Of a stretch of 64,000 nucleotides of DNA, positions 11,359 through 23,834 are shown piece after piece. Each line of letters starts with the position of its first letter. The stretch's first letter is position 1. The stretch comes from Ulva prolifera (lineage: Eukaryota > Chlorophyta > Ulvophyceae > Ulvales > Ulvaceae). Location: NCBI GenBank assembly GCA_023078555.1, contig CM041204.1:3006430-3070429 (forward strand), given 5' to 3'. Under the pieces are notes generated by a model that did not search any database, was not told the DNA's origin, and saw only the letters and a program-made list of their open reading frames with translations. A program made the position numbers and the translations under genes.

Positions 11359-12964
11359 GGGGGGTAGGCACTCGGGCCTAGGATGTGTTCACCGGGAACG
11401 CGGGGCACACAGGCATCCCCAGGACTCTATGGGTACACCTATGATTCGCAATAACCTACCGGGCATGCCGGCAACACAGAAACGTCGTTGAACACAAAAG
11501 GGCAGAATCGACCTTTTCAATCGAAATCGCATGCATGGCTGGGCACGTTGGCCTGTTGCACCCATTTTGGCCTTTTAGGCGCCCAATGCATGCCCACTGG
11601 CCTCCAGACACCCCCAGTATGCCTCTATTGGTCTTGACGAGGCTCGTTTCCATGCTCTGTGTCTCTCTGGGCTATAGCAGTCAATGCCACCTGTGGCTTG
11701 GATGGATCGCAAACTGCAACCTGATGGTGCTTGTACAGCCAGGAGAGCATGATGGAGGTGTAGGTCGGAGGCGTGATGCTGTGGCGATTTTGATGCTGTG
11801 TTCCGCGCCTAGACAAAGGATGCCTTCGTAGTGTGCAAATCATAGCTGCTATATGTGGCTTGCATGTACTATGTCAGACTTGCTTGTGATCGTCAATATA
11901 AATTCAAAGAGTTGCTCACTGACTCACATCGGATGTGACATTGTATTGCAATTGCATGCCTTAACTTGTGCAACTGAACCTGAAAACAGCTACTTGAACA
12001 GCTGTCCCACTGGCGAGGCCCACAGAGATTTGGTATTCATTTCGAACTTCAGAAGTGAATATCTGCAACTCAACATAAACAAATATTCTGGGACACCGCG
12101 GGCAACAGTGCAGCCGTTCCAGGTCTGTAGACAGACGCAGGCAAGCTGCATCTCATGCACAGGTCGCATGGTGATCGGAATTCGCAATTTTTACCATATG
12201 CGAGAGAAAGGGGTCTGGTGTTTTCTATCAGTCATAGCTGGTCTAACAGATGTAATACTGTCAGCCACGAAGGTAGCAACAGGCGCCAACAGAACCACGC
12301 CACAACCTTCCTAGCCACTGCGCTGAGCATGGGGCTTGACGGGCCAGCGACATGTTTGAGTCTATAGATTTCATACGTGTGTGGAGGAAAGCCCTGATGT
12401 CTGTGGTCAATTCGAATCTACCGATCGCGAAGGCGAATGCGAGGCCAACCAGCCGGTGACATTTCAGGGATTTAAGCCTGATAGGCGTCACGCACTAGAC
12501 ACACATTGTCTTATCAATCTTCCAGATCTTCAAAGCATACTTGAATAAAGGAGCGAAGGCCTCCATCCACGGTCATAGATCTAGATATAGGCTCGGCACT
12601 AACGAGTCGTCAGTCGGAAGCCACTAGAGCAGATCGGTATGTGACTGAACACATGTGGACATATTACAGTGTTTTTAGGGCGTTCTCGGCCCACTGAGGC
12701 CATTCGGCATGCGCTGGGCGCCATTTGGGACCGGATGAGCAATAACGCGATTTTCGGCGGGAATCCCCTTTTGGCTGGGCGCTTTCCGTTCACTCTTTTG
12801 CAATATGCCTTTTGGCTGGGCGCTTTCACAGCTTCTGCCGAGCGACCGCTCTACGATGCCCGGGGGGACATTGCGAATACATAGGTGTACCCATGGAGTC
12901 TTGGTGATGCCTGAGTGCTCCGCGTTCCCGGTGAACACGTCCCAGGCCAGAGTGCCTACCCCCC
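11359..12964. mobile_element. 1.6 kb inverted-repeat element, non-autonomous
   Basis: The left end (GGGGGGTAGGCACTCGG, 11359 onward) and the right end (reverse complement at 12964 backward) are an imperfect inverted repeat of about 90-110 bp. Both arms share CACCTAT...TTCGCAAT inside and GTTCACCGGGAACGCGG or close variants further out. The interior has no recognisable transposase; the 153-codon plus frame at 11853-12314 matches nothing I know. A direct repeat CCTTTTGGCTGGGCGCTTTC occurs at 12767 and 12808. I could not find a convincing target-site duplication, so the outer limits are approximate. Confidence 0.55.
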
Positions 12965-13150
12965 GGCCGGGGCTCTGCAGGGCCCTCAGGCTGGTGGTAT
13001 CTTTCAGGCAAACTTTCACTTCGACAGCCAACACAATCTCCTGCATGCCGGCCCGCCCACGGGCAGCACAGGATCAGTACCAGTGTTTCGAATTATGACG
13101 CGTGCCTGATTTGGAGGCTTCTCAGGGCCCAGGCGGCTGGTTCGGCTAAA

Positions 13151-13185
13151 TGTGACATGACCTGCATGCATGTGGCTGTGCGCAG
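13151..13185 (+). promoter_or_regulatory. Conserved upstream block of copy 3
   Basis: CTGCATGCATGTGGCTGTGC lies about 320 bases before the copy 3 start. Similar blocks sit 240-300 bases before copies 4, 6, 7, 10 and 12. It could be promoter or 5' untranslated sequence, or simply inherited flank. Confidence 0.35.
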
Positions 13186-13478
13186 GCAGGCGTTAACAAC
13201 AGGTGCAACTACAAACACTCCATGCTGCATTTGCTACGCGTCACATCACGCGTGGCCACGGTAGGACGCGGCGTGTAATATGAAGACAGACGTCGGAGCT
13301 ATTGCGTACATTTTTATGAGCGCGTGACCCGCTCTGGCCAGCCGGCGCAGCTTATATGGCCTTATCGACGGCACCTTTGCCAAAGCTTTCACTATCTCTA
13401 GACATTACGTAATTTTTTGCTTGTTTGGTGTTGATCGCCAGTTCAGACCTTAACTGCGGCTGTTTGCTGAAGGCCGCA

Positions 13479-15831
13479 ATGCCAGGCTTGAACTACCCGG
13501 TGCACTTGTCACGCTCGGCGCCTTTTGCCATCAACTGCGGCCAATTATATTTTTATGATGTCATTGACTCAGATATCATGTCTCGCAGCAGCGTGTTGTC
13601 CTGCGTTGCGGAAGGTGGCGGTGACGCCAAGCTTCCTGACTCGATTACAGTCTCTGACTTTCGGAAGTGGCTTACCGCTGTGACAGATGGCGACGCCACA
13701 TTCCGAAGCAGATCATTCATCCATATGTGCTCTATTCTCAAGGTCGCGCCTACATCTCCTCGTCTCCGTGATAGCTGAAACCTTTCCACCTTGCTGCTGC
13801 GGCTGATATCATGAGCATGACAATCTATGATCGCCGTTTCGCTGTCGTCTTTAACCCTCGTGTATGCCACTGATAAATTCAGAACTTTTCTTGATTCACA
13901 GCATCTTCTTGAAGGTCGCGGATGCTGTAGACGACAAGCTCATGGATGGCTGGGTTCACATTGCAGCGGATGCACTGAAGAAGCACACGCTTTCCGTGTG
14001 TCCAAAGGAGCTTAAGAATGAGATTCTGCAGGGCCTCTCTTTGCTTTCAGAGCAATTGCGGCATAGAGTCTTGGTAGCAGCTGCCTTTGACCCGGCGGAC
14101 CTTGACCGCCTGCTAGACTTCTTCCCGGCGGGCCTGCATCTGGAGGTGCTTGCGTTGATGACCACACCGGAAAAGATGCTGCAGATTCCTCTCACATCCA
14201 GATCGTGCCCTGCTCTAGCGGTCCTGGCGTCAATGCCATCATCTCCCCCATCTGTGCTAGCACTCCATGTCAACAAAGAGTCAGCTGATCAGCAGGGGAA
14301 GAAAGTCGGACAAGCGGTTTGGAGGGGTCTGAAACAAGTTCTGCGCCATCACTCAGGTCTCACCCGCCTGCTTCTGTCTCTATCGCCCAACACTGCTACC
14401 TTCTCGGAGTCCAATCTTCTTCCACACATAGCCAAGCTGACGTCCCTCCGCTGCCTTGACCTCAAAGGGTGCATGCTCCATCAGGACAGTGTGCCGAGTT
14501 TGCCCGCAACATTGCGAGCGCTGTTGCAGCTGCATTCCTTGACTCTTAGACTGTCAGAGAAGGTCGACACGTCCTCTCAGAAGCGCCGACGAGACGGGGA
14601 AGCACAGCCACGCCACTGCCTGGCCAACATTCTATCCACAGCCAAAGCCCTCACCTGCCTTGAGGTTCACGTTGAGCAGCGAATCTCCCCCAGACATAAA
14701 GGCTGCTTCATGGCAGCAGCGCCTCTGCTGCTGCCACAGCTCGTCCAGTTGACCGCGATCTTTGACAGCAAGATCGGGCGCGTCTGCCATGGCTACTCAA
14801 AAAGCGAGATAGAAGTTGATGTTCAATTGGCTGCCCATTTCCTCAGAAGTCTCACTGCTCCCCTCACCAGCCTCATCCTCGGTGAGGAGGGCGAGCGAGA
14901 CCCGCAGCCCATACCCGACGCCGATGCAGCCGATGCTGGCCGCCTCGTCCGTAGCCTCGGCACCTTCACGCAGCTGCGACACCTCAGCGTGGTGTTTCCA
15001 ACGGATCATCACGGCCGCAACAGCATTTGTGATGCACTGATCTCCGCTCTGCCCGGATTGACCCCAGCCCTCCGCCGGCTCCACGGCATCTCAGTGTCCG
15101 CAGGCTGCTCTGTGCTGCAGCACGTAGTGCCTCTACTGACCAGCACCATGCTGACGCAGCTACAGTTGTGCCGCGTAGTCGCGCCCAGGACATCGCCAGA
15201 CTTCTTGCAGCGTGTGGGCCAATTGAAGCTTCGAGACCTCAGCCTACACTTCAATGGGGAGCTTACCGATGACGGGGTCCTTGGCCTGGCTTCCCTGACC
15301 GCCCTCACGCAGCTCACAGCGCTGCGCCTCAGCGGCTGGTATGATATTTGGCATGATGCTGACTGGCAAATGCTTGCGGCCATGACAGGTCTGCAGGCGC
15401 TGTGCCTCGGGGGCGAAGATGGCGCCCTCCCTCTGCCGCGGGGATGCTTCCGTTTGCTTCACGCGCTCAGCGCTCTCACATCATTCACCCTCTTAGCAGA
15501 TGACGACAGTGCAGACGAGGTGATGCAAGGCCTCGCAGCGCAGCCGCTGCCGGAGCTGCAGGAGCTGAAGCTCGCTCTGTATGAACCGTTTGACACGATT
15601 GATGAGCTCGCTCGCTGCGTGGCTGCGCTGCCCGCACTGCGGCGGCTCGTGCTGCTCCTCCAATACACGGACTCACACTTCGATGACCCTTGTTCGCCCC
15701 GTAGTGATAACGAGCTAGGCGCATGCCTTCGGGCTGAGGCCCGCCTCCGTTCTGCCAAGGAATGCATCTTCGCCGCCGCTGCCGCTGCAGGCGTTGAGCT
15801 CACAATTGGGGGTGACTTGGGCGACAATTGA
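13479..15831 (+). CDS. BTB/SKP1-like leucine-rich repeat protein, copy 3
   Basis: Exons are 13479-13742 and 13915-15831, giving about 726 residues with a phase-0 junction. Exon 1 carries LYFYDVIDS, MSRSSVLSCVAEGGG and DFRKWLTAV. Exon 2 opens VADAVDDKLMDGWV, the position of the AAxYL helix of SKP1-type folds. Residues about 115-165 form an amphipathic linker (LSEQLRHRVLVAAAFDPADL). The LRR region carries a basic QKRRRD insert and ends LPALRRLVLLL, followed by an acidic or polar segment and AGVELTIGGD. The intron (172 bases) starts AAG|GTCGCG and ends GAAG|GTCGCG, so nine bases are duplicated at its two ends. The acceptor is AAG rather than CAG. There are no frame breaks. Confidence 0.8.
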
Positions 15832-17689
15832 CCAAGCGTGCACACGGGCCGGGTGTACTTCACCCCCCCGCCTACGGTGCGCTGCTGCATACTGGCCCGT
15901 AGCTGCTGCATACTGGCCTCCTGCTGCATACTGTCCTCCTGCTGCGTACTTGCCTCGGCACACTGCCGCGCTGCAGCTCTCTGATTTCCTCAATAGCGCT
16001 TGACTGCCTTGAGTGCCGCTGCCGTGGACATGCGTCACGCTGTGCCTGACGTGTCAGCAGCGCAGACATGCGTACATCTCCCTCCGCATACACCCACACA
16101 CGTGCTGCATGGGCCCGGGGTGGCGCAGGCCATGCTGCGCTCCGGTGACTCCCAGCGGTCGCCGCCTGGCACGGTCCTCCTCTCAGCTGCACGCATGCCG
16201 GTCTGTCTGCACTTAGCCAGCACTGGCACCTCATGCACATGCAGCGCCCTGCCATGGCCGTCCGTGTCTGCAGAGCGCCATGCCTGGAGTGTAAGTTCGA
16301 CGTGCACAGAGTCTCAGATATTTCTCATGCATGAAATGCCTGGTGCGGAGGACGTCGATTGAGAGTCCGCATTGTAGTACGAACCAATCCGCCACTGCGC
16401 GGCTGTCTGCTGTGCTGCAGAGTTTCACCTCTTAACGCAGCCCCTCCTGAGGCAAGGCCTGCGGCCTGGCACCAGTGCATCAGCTAGCTAGTCCCTACCT
16501 TCCGGGCCACTGCTGTCAGCAGATTGTGAAGACGTGCATGCAGGAGGCCGAGGCCACTGGGGGGGGTGATTGCGAGCGTCATGCTGATGGCATGTGAGTC
16601 GAGTTGTTCCTGGGTTGAAGGTCCTGATTTGAAATAATAATACGCCGTTGTGGCTCAAGTGAAATACCCGGGTGCCGACAAGCCGCAACGGATGCGGAGC
16701 GGAGGACTGAGTCAGACTCTGCAGCTACTCGGCAATGCTTCAAGCAGCTGTCTCGACGAACCAGAACTGATGAAAGTGGTGGTGGGTTAGTTCTGTGGGA
16801 TGCGCTGTTGATCAGGTATTTCAGTGGCAGTGCACGTGACGCACGCCAGGGTGGTGCTTTGGCGCAATGTGTGCATCGCAGCGCGTGCATGTTTGGGTGT
16901 GAGGCTACGTTCATACTGCAAGGGCAGTGTAAGAGCCGCCGTGGCCAGGCCTGCAAAGCAAGGCGTCACATAAATGCAACAATGGCAGCAGCGGGCGGTG
17001 TGTGTTTCATCTTGCTTATGCTTCGGTTACGCGACAAGGTGACGAGATGAGATCTCTGCGCCTCTGCCTACTGATGCTACCAACGACTGTACAAGCATTC
17101 CCTGAAAGGTGTCACTTGTGCCTCCTGTGCGTTTGTTGGAGGAGTGGCCGTCTGCAGCTCCTCTGTGCATGCCTTGCCCATCATTTGCCGTAGGCAGTCC
17201 TTGTCACAGGCACATTAGCGTGCTTACCACACGTGCACGTCTCCAGCAGTGCTGCCAGCTCCAGCCACCAGCGGTGCATCCACTGACGCTGTCGACGCAG
17301 GCGCGCTGTTTTGGCTCCCAGCTGCTCACTCATATGGCAGCTTGACCCTGTTCCCTCTGCGATGTACATGTTCAGTCCTGGGCATTGATAGCGAGCGGCT
17401 GTGATCCCATGGGACAATGCATGTGAGCAACTGCACACACATCTACCTCCCCCACACACACGTGGGATACTACCCTTGCGAACTTGCCGACCTGCCAGCG
17501 CCGACGCCGTCCAGGTGGCCGTGGTGATGGAGGGGACGTTCCTAAAGTCCGCCGTCGAAGGCCTTCCCCGCAAGCGCTTTGCGCTGGTGTTGCAAACGGG
17601 GGAATGAGTATACTATAGCGTGCAAGCACGCTGCTGTCTTTCCTGCTTTGCTCTCGCCATGCCACAACACATCCGCTTGGGGGACATGA
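15832..17689. other. Copy 3 downstream flank, no recognised gene
   Basis: Begins with flank sequence related to that after copies 4 and 7. Holds the short tandem repeat at 15881-15955. The rest contains unsupported frames only; a short plus frame ending at 17607 (KSAVEGLPRKRFALVLQTG) is not one I recognise. Confidence 0.45.
15881..15955. repeat. Four-copy tandem repeat, 18-21 bp unit
   Basis: The unit GCTGCTGCATACTGGCC is repeated with drift at about 15881, 15902, 15920 and 15938, fifty bases after the copy 3 stop codon, probably in its 3' untranslated region. Confidence 0.75.
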
Positions 17690-18210
17690 TTGGGCACATG
17701 TCCAGGCAAGCGGGTTTTGAACTGCCTTGCCCTTACAAGCGGGGTGATGCTCGCTTCCGATCCTCCTGTCCACCGGCAGCAGCACACATCTGTCCTGCAG
17801 CACTCCTGCATGCCATATGGGATATCCTGTCAGCTGCACGGTCACCGTCCTTGCCCCAACCTCCGCTGGAAATACACGAGTGCTCCGTGGCTCGTGACCA
17901 CTGGTGCTCTGGCCGCCGCCGCCGCAGAGAGTCCGTCATGTGCTGCGTCGGACACGTCGGCCTGTGCTGATCGCAGCAGCATGCCGACCTGTGATCACGT
18001 CTGTGACTACAGTATCACCTGTAGTGCTCTCCTTCGGCATCATGCATGATGCCGGGGCGGCTCTCCCAGGCGTGGCGCTGCGCTTGAGCACGCTGTGCTG
18101 CGCCCTGCATCTCCCGGTGGGCCGCGTGGCAGCCATACTGTGCCGCGTGCCGTGCTGCGGCAGCTGCCAGCCGCTGCCACGTCCCCAGCAGCATGCATGC
18201 CTAGATTCCA
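17690..18210. repeat. Orphan 3' flank of the LRR family
   Basis: Related to 8925-9400, the segment after copy 2, in the same order and orientation. Shared parts include the CTTCCG/ATCCTCCT opening, TCCTGTCAGCTG, GCCGACCTGTGATCA and CAGCTGCCAGCCGCTGCCACG. No LRR coding sequence precedes it, which suggests a gene copy was deleted and only its flank remains. Confidence 0.5.
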
Positions 18211-19531
18211 TTCCGCCCACGCCGACAGCACGTTCAGCGCCTTACTATGGACGGCCATATTGCTCGATCTGGATCCATCATGGCCTCCTGTGCATGCAGC
18301 ATGAGCTGCGCTGCAGTGGCGCCCTCAGTACCGGTGCTGCAGTGGCCTCTGTGCCACAGCTGCGCCGGTGGGCCAGGTGCTACTCAGGCTGCTTCCCCAT
18401 GGTTGCAGGCGACGGCCTTTCTGAACAGTAGTCGACTTGATCATTGAATTGTTTTAGGGGTGTGCTGATGATACGAGTCTGCAGCGCAATGTAGGTGAGC
18501 TGACCGGGGTCATGAGGGGCCAATGGAGGGTAGGCACAATGAATCAACAGGCCGGCGGAGCCGTGCGGAAGACAGTCTCTTTGACTCGGCAGCAGCACAA
18601 TATGTGCCAGGTCTTCAGCTTAAAGAGCAGCCCAGATGGTTACCCTGGTTCAAGAAGTGGGGTCCTTTGACCCCTCATGACCCCGGCCTTTCTTGCCGTG
18701 CTTATCCCAGCGCTGGAAAACGCGACCCGCTCGCGACAAACCACATGGGGCCATGCTGGGTACACCCGATTAGCATATGTCGGTGCAGAGGCGGCCGCGT
18801 AACGCTGAGGCACAGCAGTCAGATCGGGCGACGACCTGATGGCCGGCAACGGAGGGGCCACGCAGGTAGCGGCAGGTAGCGGGCTTTGTGGTCGGCAAGG
18901 GAGGTGCTATGCAGACAAAACTGTGTTCGTAGACGGGGCCAGGCCGTGGTGTGGCGTATGCAAGCCCCCGCAGGCAGCGCCGCCCCTGGACACCCCCATG
19001 CATGCACACCACACCACGTACAGTCCCCGTCCTCGCCTACACTGTTACCGCTGGCGTTACGCCGTGCAGCTGTCCCTGCCGCCGAGATGTCAATGGTCAC
19101 ATTTCCACACCGCCGGCGGTCGCTTCGCTCTGCAGCTGGCACCCAAGGGGCCACTCATACGTGCGTGCCCTTTGTTTTATGGCGGTCAAAGGTTATACTA
19201 CTAGTTAAGCATGCTAGGTGAGCCAGATGGTTGTCTGTGGGCATCTCTCAGGGTCCAAGGTGGCTGAAGGTCATGTGGTCTGCATGCATGTGGTGGCACG
19301 TTGGCCTGGACCAGAATATGGCAGCCACTCCTTGCATGCTCTAGACGGGCCCTAGGCCTGCGTGGTCAGTGCCACTGGCCGTCTGTCGACGCGTGAAGTC
19401 ATGTCCCACTACGTCCAATCGCATTGCATGCAGGAATCTCCATGTTGTCCTTGCCCAGCAGTATCTGAGATACGCACGCTTCGAACTATTCGGACATTAA
19501 CGCCAATCTAGACTTGTTGCAGAATTTCGCC
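18211..19531. other. 5' flank of copy 4 (start of a ~5 kb unit)
   Basis: From about 18895 the sequence is related to 25960-26300 and 31058-31260. It shares a GGTGCTAxGCAGACAA-type start, GGCGTATGCxAGCC-type blocks, the ACCACAGT/TCCTCGCCTACAC segment and the GCGTGCCGACCCTTT-type segment. No gene was found in it. Confidence 0.5.
19261..19300 (+). promoter_or_regulatory. Conserved upstream block of copy 4
   Basis: TGGCTGAAGGTCATGTGG then TGCATGCATGTGGTGGCACG, 235-270 bases before the ATG. It matches the block before copy 7 closely and copies 3 and 12 more loosely. Confidence 0.4.
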
Positions 19532-21858
19532 ATGCCAGGCTTTGACCACCCAGTAAACTTGTCACGCTCAGCGCCCTTTAACATCCACTGCCACCAGATC
19601 ATTTTTTATGATGTTATCGACTCCGAGGCAATGTCTCGAAGCAGCGTCTTGTCCTGTGTCGCCGAAGGTGGTGGTGAAGCCAAGCTGCCGGACTCGGCCA
19701 CAGTCTCTGATTTTCGGAAGTGGTTGTCTGCTGTATCAGACACTGATTTGGTATTTGGCAGCAGGTCCTTCGTTTCGATGTGCACCATCATCAAGGTCGA
19801 GCTCACTTCTCCTTGTCCACACCGCTGACAGGTTCGCAAGATGTGGAACATGTCCGTCCGTGATCGCGGCTTCATTGTCGCAGAACCTTTGTGATCTCGG
19901 AGACATGCATAATCGGGTTCTATAGTGTGCTGAATATGCAGTGCTCGCAGAGTCGCGTGCTGCAGGTTGCGGATGCTGTCGACGACAAGCTCGTCGATGG
20001 CTGGGTCCACACTGCAGCTGAAAGGCTGAAGCAACATGCGCTCTCTCCCAAGTCAGAGAAGGTCAGCAACGACATACTACAAGGCCTGTCTTTGCTTCCA
20101 GAACAACTGCAGCACCGTACCTTGGTTTCAGCTGCATTCCATCCGGGGCAGCTTGACCACTTGCTAGTGGCCTTTCCGGAGTGCCTCCATTCCGCGGTGC
20201 TTGCGGCGTTGACCACGCCAACGAAGATACTCCGGATTCCCTTGACTGCCAGATCGTGCCCTGCTCTCGAGGCCCTGGCGTCCCTGCCATCATGTCCCCC
20301 ATCTGTGCTGGAGCTCCACATTGACAACCAAGCAGCCGAACACCACGGACAGACAAGCAGGCAAGCGGTCTGGTCGGGTCTGAGTCAAGCCTTGCACCAT
20401 CACTCGGGTCTCACCAGTTTCCTCCTGTCTTCGCGCAGCACGGCTGCCTCGCAGTCAAGTCTTCTCCCACACGTAGCCAAGCTGTCGTCCCTCCGCTCCC
20501 TCGACCTGAAAGGGTGCACGCTCCATCAGGACTGTGCGCCGGTCCTGCCCGGGATCCTCCATGCGCTTACGCAGCTGCAGTCCCTAAGTATGAGGCTTTC
20601 AGAGAAGAGCGGCGGTTTCTCTATGAAGCGCCAGCGAGATGAGACTCAACGCCGGCAACACTGCCTGGCAGGCATGCTTTCCGGAGCCACAGCCCTCACC
20701 TCCCTTTACATTCACGTTGCTCAATTGGCTTCTCCAGACCACCAGGGCACCTTCACTGCAGCCGCCCCTCTGCGCACGCCGCACCTCGTCCACCTGACAG
20801 CTATCTGTGAGACCAGACGCGTCGGTTGCTCCGGCTATTTGCATGCTACACCGACTTCCAGAGTCGATGTCGACCTGGCCGCCTGCTTTTTCAGCAACCT
20901 GACCGCTCCCCTGACCAGCCTCACATTTGGTCAGGAGGGTCCGCACGATCCGCAGTCCATTGCACCCACATCCGCAGGTGACGCGGGCCGCCTCCTCCGC
21001 AGCCTGGCCACCTTCACGCAGCTGCGCTGCCTCAGCGCAGTGCTCCCCAGAGACGAGTTCGGCCGAAGCAGCGTCAGCGATGCTCTGACCTCAGCCCTGC
21101 CAGGCCTGATCGCAGCCCTCAACCAGACCCTCAGCCTCGCCATCTCCGCAGATCCCGCTGTGTTGCGCAACATGATGCCGCTTCTGGCCACCACCCCACT
21201 AACCCGGCTGCAGCTGTGGCGGGTGGATGCGCGCAAACTACCGCACGAGGCGTGGCAGCATGTGGGCCAGCTGAAGCTTCATGATCTCAGCATGCAATTC
21301 CGGGCAGTGCGAACTCGAAACAGCATTTTCCACTTGGCCGCCCTGAGCTCCCTCACGCAGCTGACAGCCCTGTGTCTCCGTGGCAGGGGATGCTACTGTA
21401 CCGACGCGGATTGGCGGGCTCTCGCGGCCATGACGTGCCTGCAGTTGGTTTGCCTGGGAGACGAATACGAAGCCCTCGCGGCGCCGGCGGCATGCGTCAC
21501 CTCGCTCCATGCGCTCAGCTCCCTCACAGCCCTGACCGTCATGACAGTAGCTGCCGGCGTTGACGCCATGGTGAGTGGTCTGGCTGCTCGGCCGCTGCGT
21601 GCGCTGCAGGAGCTGCAGCTGGCGCTATATGACCCTTTCAACACGGTGGACGAGCTGGGCTGCTACATGGCCGCGCTGCCCGCCCTCAGGCAGCTCACGC
21701 TGTTCCTCCGCCTCTCCGAACACTATGATGACGATCACTCAGACGACAGTGATGACATGGACGGCGCAGACCCGGCTCAGGATCGTCTTGCTGCTGCCAT
21801 GGACCGCATCACCAGCGCTGCTGCCGGCGCGGGCGTCGAGCTGTCGATTCAGTGCTGA
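19532..21858 (+). CDS. BTB/SKP1-like leucine-rich repeat protein, copy 4
   Basis: Exons are 19532-19795 and 19966-21858, about 718 residues. The ATG follows TTGCAG-AATTTCGCC, which looks like an acceptor, so a 5' untranslated intron is possible. Exon 1 includes IIFYDVIDS and MSRSSVLSCVAEGGG. Exon 2 starts after a clean GTGCTGCAG acceptor with VADAVDDKLVDGWV. The LRR series includes LSSLRSLDLKGC, LTAPLTSLTFG, FTQLRCLSAVLP, LTQLTALCLRG, LRALQELQLALYDPF and LPALRQLTLFL. A strongly acidic linker (YDDDHSDDSDDMDGAD) precedes the terminal helix and AGVELSIQC. The basic insert is MKRQRD. It is closest to copy 7 in both exons. The frame is fully open. Confidence 0.85.
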
Positions 21859-23834
21859 CGGTGGTGCAGCGTGTGCGTTGTGGCCGGGTATGCTATAGTA
21901 CCACAGGCCCCCCCCGCGGTGCGTTTCTGCGTGCTTCTTGCGGCCGGGCGCTTTGCCGAAGCTTTCTGATATTGTTTTCTATGTTGCGCACGTGTCTTGT
22001 GGTGGCAGAGGTTTTGCACAGGACACGCTTTGCCGCTACTGCTTGCGGCCTCCGTCATGCCTCTCTGACGCCAGAGCTCGCCTAGCGCCGCAATGCGTCT
22101 GTCTTGCACCAGGCTCCGGCTGCCGTGGAAGCAGCGCTCACATGCGTACATTGTGCACCAAGGCGGCCTCTGTGCATTCCGCATCAGGCGTTGCAACACA
22201 AGCTATCCTGTGCCGCGATATCTTCTTGCGGCCGCCGCCTCATGATCATGGCTTTGTGCTTTGCATGAGCTGCATGCATTGATTACTATATGCATGTTGC
22301 TGGCATCATCTGCATGTGCACACGGAGTGCCGTACTGCGTCCAGGTGTGTGTACAGAGGCCAGCCCTTGCAGTCCGTCGCTGTGGGTCACAAGTGCTCAG
22401 CCTTGCTCCATGCATGCACTGACCGGTGCGTCGGTGCGGAGGCTGCCCGTGGACTGCCGCACCGGGCAGTCCACCACTGCGCTGCTGTGCGCTGGCTCCT
22501 CTGAACTCGTCGGCTCCTCCCCACTCTCAACTCAAGCCGTCCTGAGGCATCACAGCCGCAACGATCAGATGGCCGCTCCCTGAAGCGGCTGACGCTGCTC
22601 CTCTGCCACGTAGGGTGCGGTGAACATCTCACCTTTCGGCCGAAACTCGTCACTGCAACAGGCCGACACGTCGGACCTAGGGTCATATGCGTGTTGCTCA
22701 GGACCGCATTTCAGCACCTGTGCCGGAGGGGGCATGAAGGTGGCAATACAGAATGACTTGGGCACAGAGCGCCCATCGGGCCCGGGCTACTCCCGCCTCC
22801 CCCACATCACCTCTGGTGTGTCTCTGTGGCCTGCACCTGTTCTGCTGCCGCATGCTTCTCTCTGACGAGAGTCAGCCTGAGGCCAGACGTTCTGGCGCCA
22901 TGTGCCCTGCATCACGCAGTCTCAGTTATGAAAGCAGTGCTCACGTGGGCTGCCCTTGTCTCGGAGGTGGAGCACCGATGATCCCGCAATCACCTCTGTG
23001 TATCGCAAAATTTCGCAAAACTCCGCAAAATACAGAGGGGGCCGGGGCAAGGCACGCTGCGCTACGCTGTGCTGTGATGGCTGCTTGTGGCCGCAACATG
23101 GCTCCTTGCCTGATCTACATGCATGTCACTCTAGATCTGGTATCGTGTGGCCGGCATGAGCAGCTCGCACACATGCAGCACTGACCTGTGGCCAGGCGCC
23201 GTGGCGGCCCTCAACAACGTAGCGTCTACGAGTGCTCAGCCTCGTTCCATGCATGCAGTGACCTTTGTGGCGGAAGGCAGCGGTGAATCGTCCAGTCCGG
23301 CACTGGGCTGCTGTGTGCTGGCTCCCGACCGTCCTCAGCGGATCTCCCAGTACGGCCGGGCTGGCTTGCGCAAGGCCAGCGGCTGGCGGTGCGCTGCCGG
23401 CTCTCCTTGCCGACACTGTAGACGTGCGGTAGAGTTCGGGCCACTGGGGGTCATGCGTGCGGTCTATGCGGGAGGCTAGCCATGGATAACCGGGCTGCGC
23501 CCCCGTCGGACCTGCCTTAATCAATGATTTACCAGGCTGCGTGGCAATCAGGGTGCACAGCTGTAAAGACAAGGGGCTGATGTAGGGCTCTGTCCCAGAT
23601 GGCACAAGCACTTGCAGCCCGGCGGCAACGCTGTCTCGGCACGATTCGAGGTCTGTGTAACGCAACGAAACTCCCTTCACTTCTCGGGCCTCCGTGCACA
23701 TTGGATGCGACATGTTCCTACATGCATGCAAATCATGCATCACGGCGGCGATGACACCTGCACCGCTACAGTTGAAACAGAGGTGCGTCAACACCTGCCG
23801 CTGGGAAGACCAGGCACCGAATCTCCCGACGGCA
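21859..23834. repeat. 3' flank repeat of the ~5 kb unit
   Basis: The same ordered blocks recur after copy 6 (29052-30750) and copy 7 (41939-43990). They include the GTGTxxGTTGTGGCC opening, CATCAGGCGxTGCAACACA-type blocks, a CACAAGTGCTCAGCC segment, CCCTGAAGCGGCTGACG and, further on, GCCGGAGGGGGxAT. No gene is seen. A weak related opening follows copy 3. Confidence 0.6.

Noticed and set aside
13479-13778. Exon 1 as a free-standing small protein of about 100 residues
   Set aside because: In several copies the frame runs on about 12 residues past the exon end to a stop, but the BTB-like helix is completed only by joining exon 2, and copy 11 has the same intron position.
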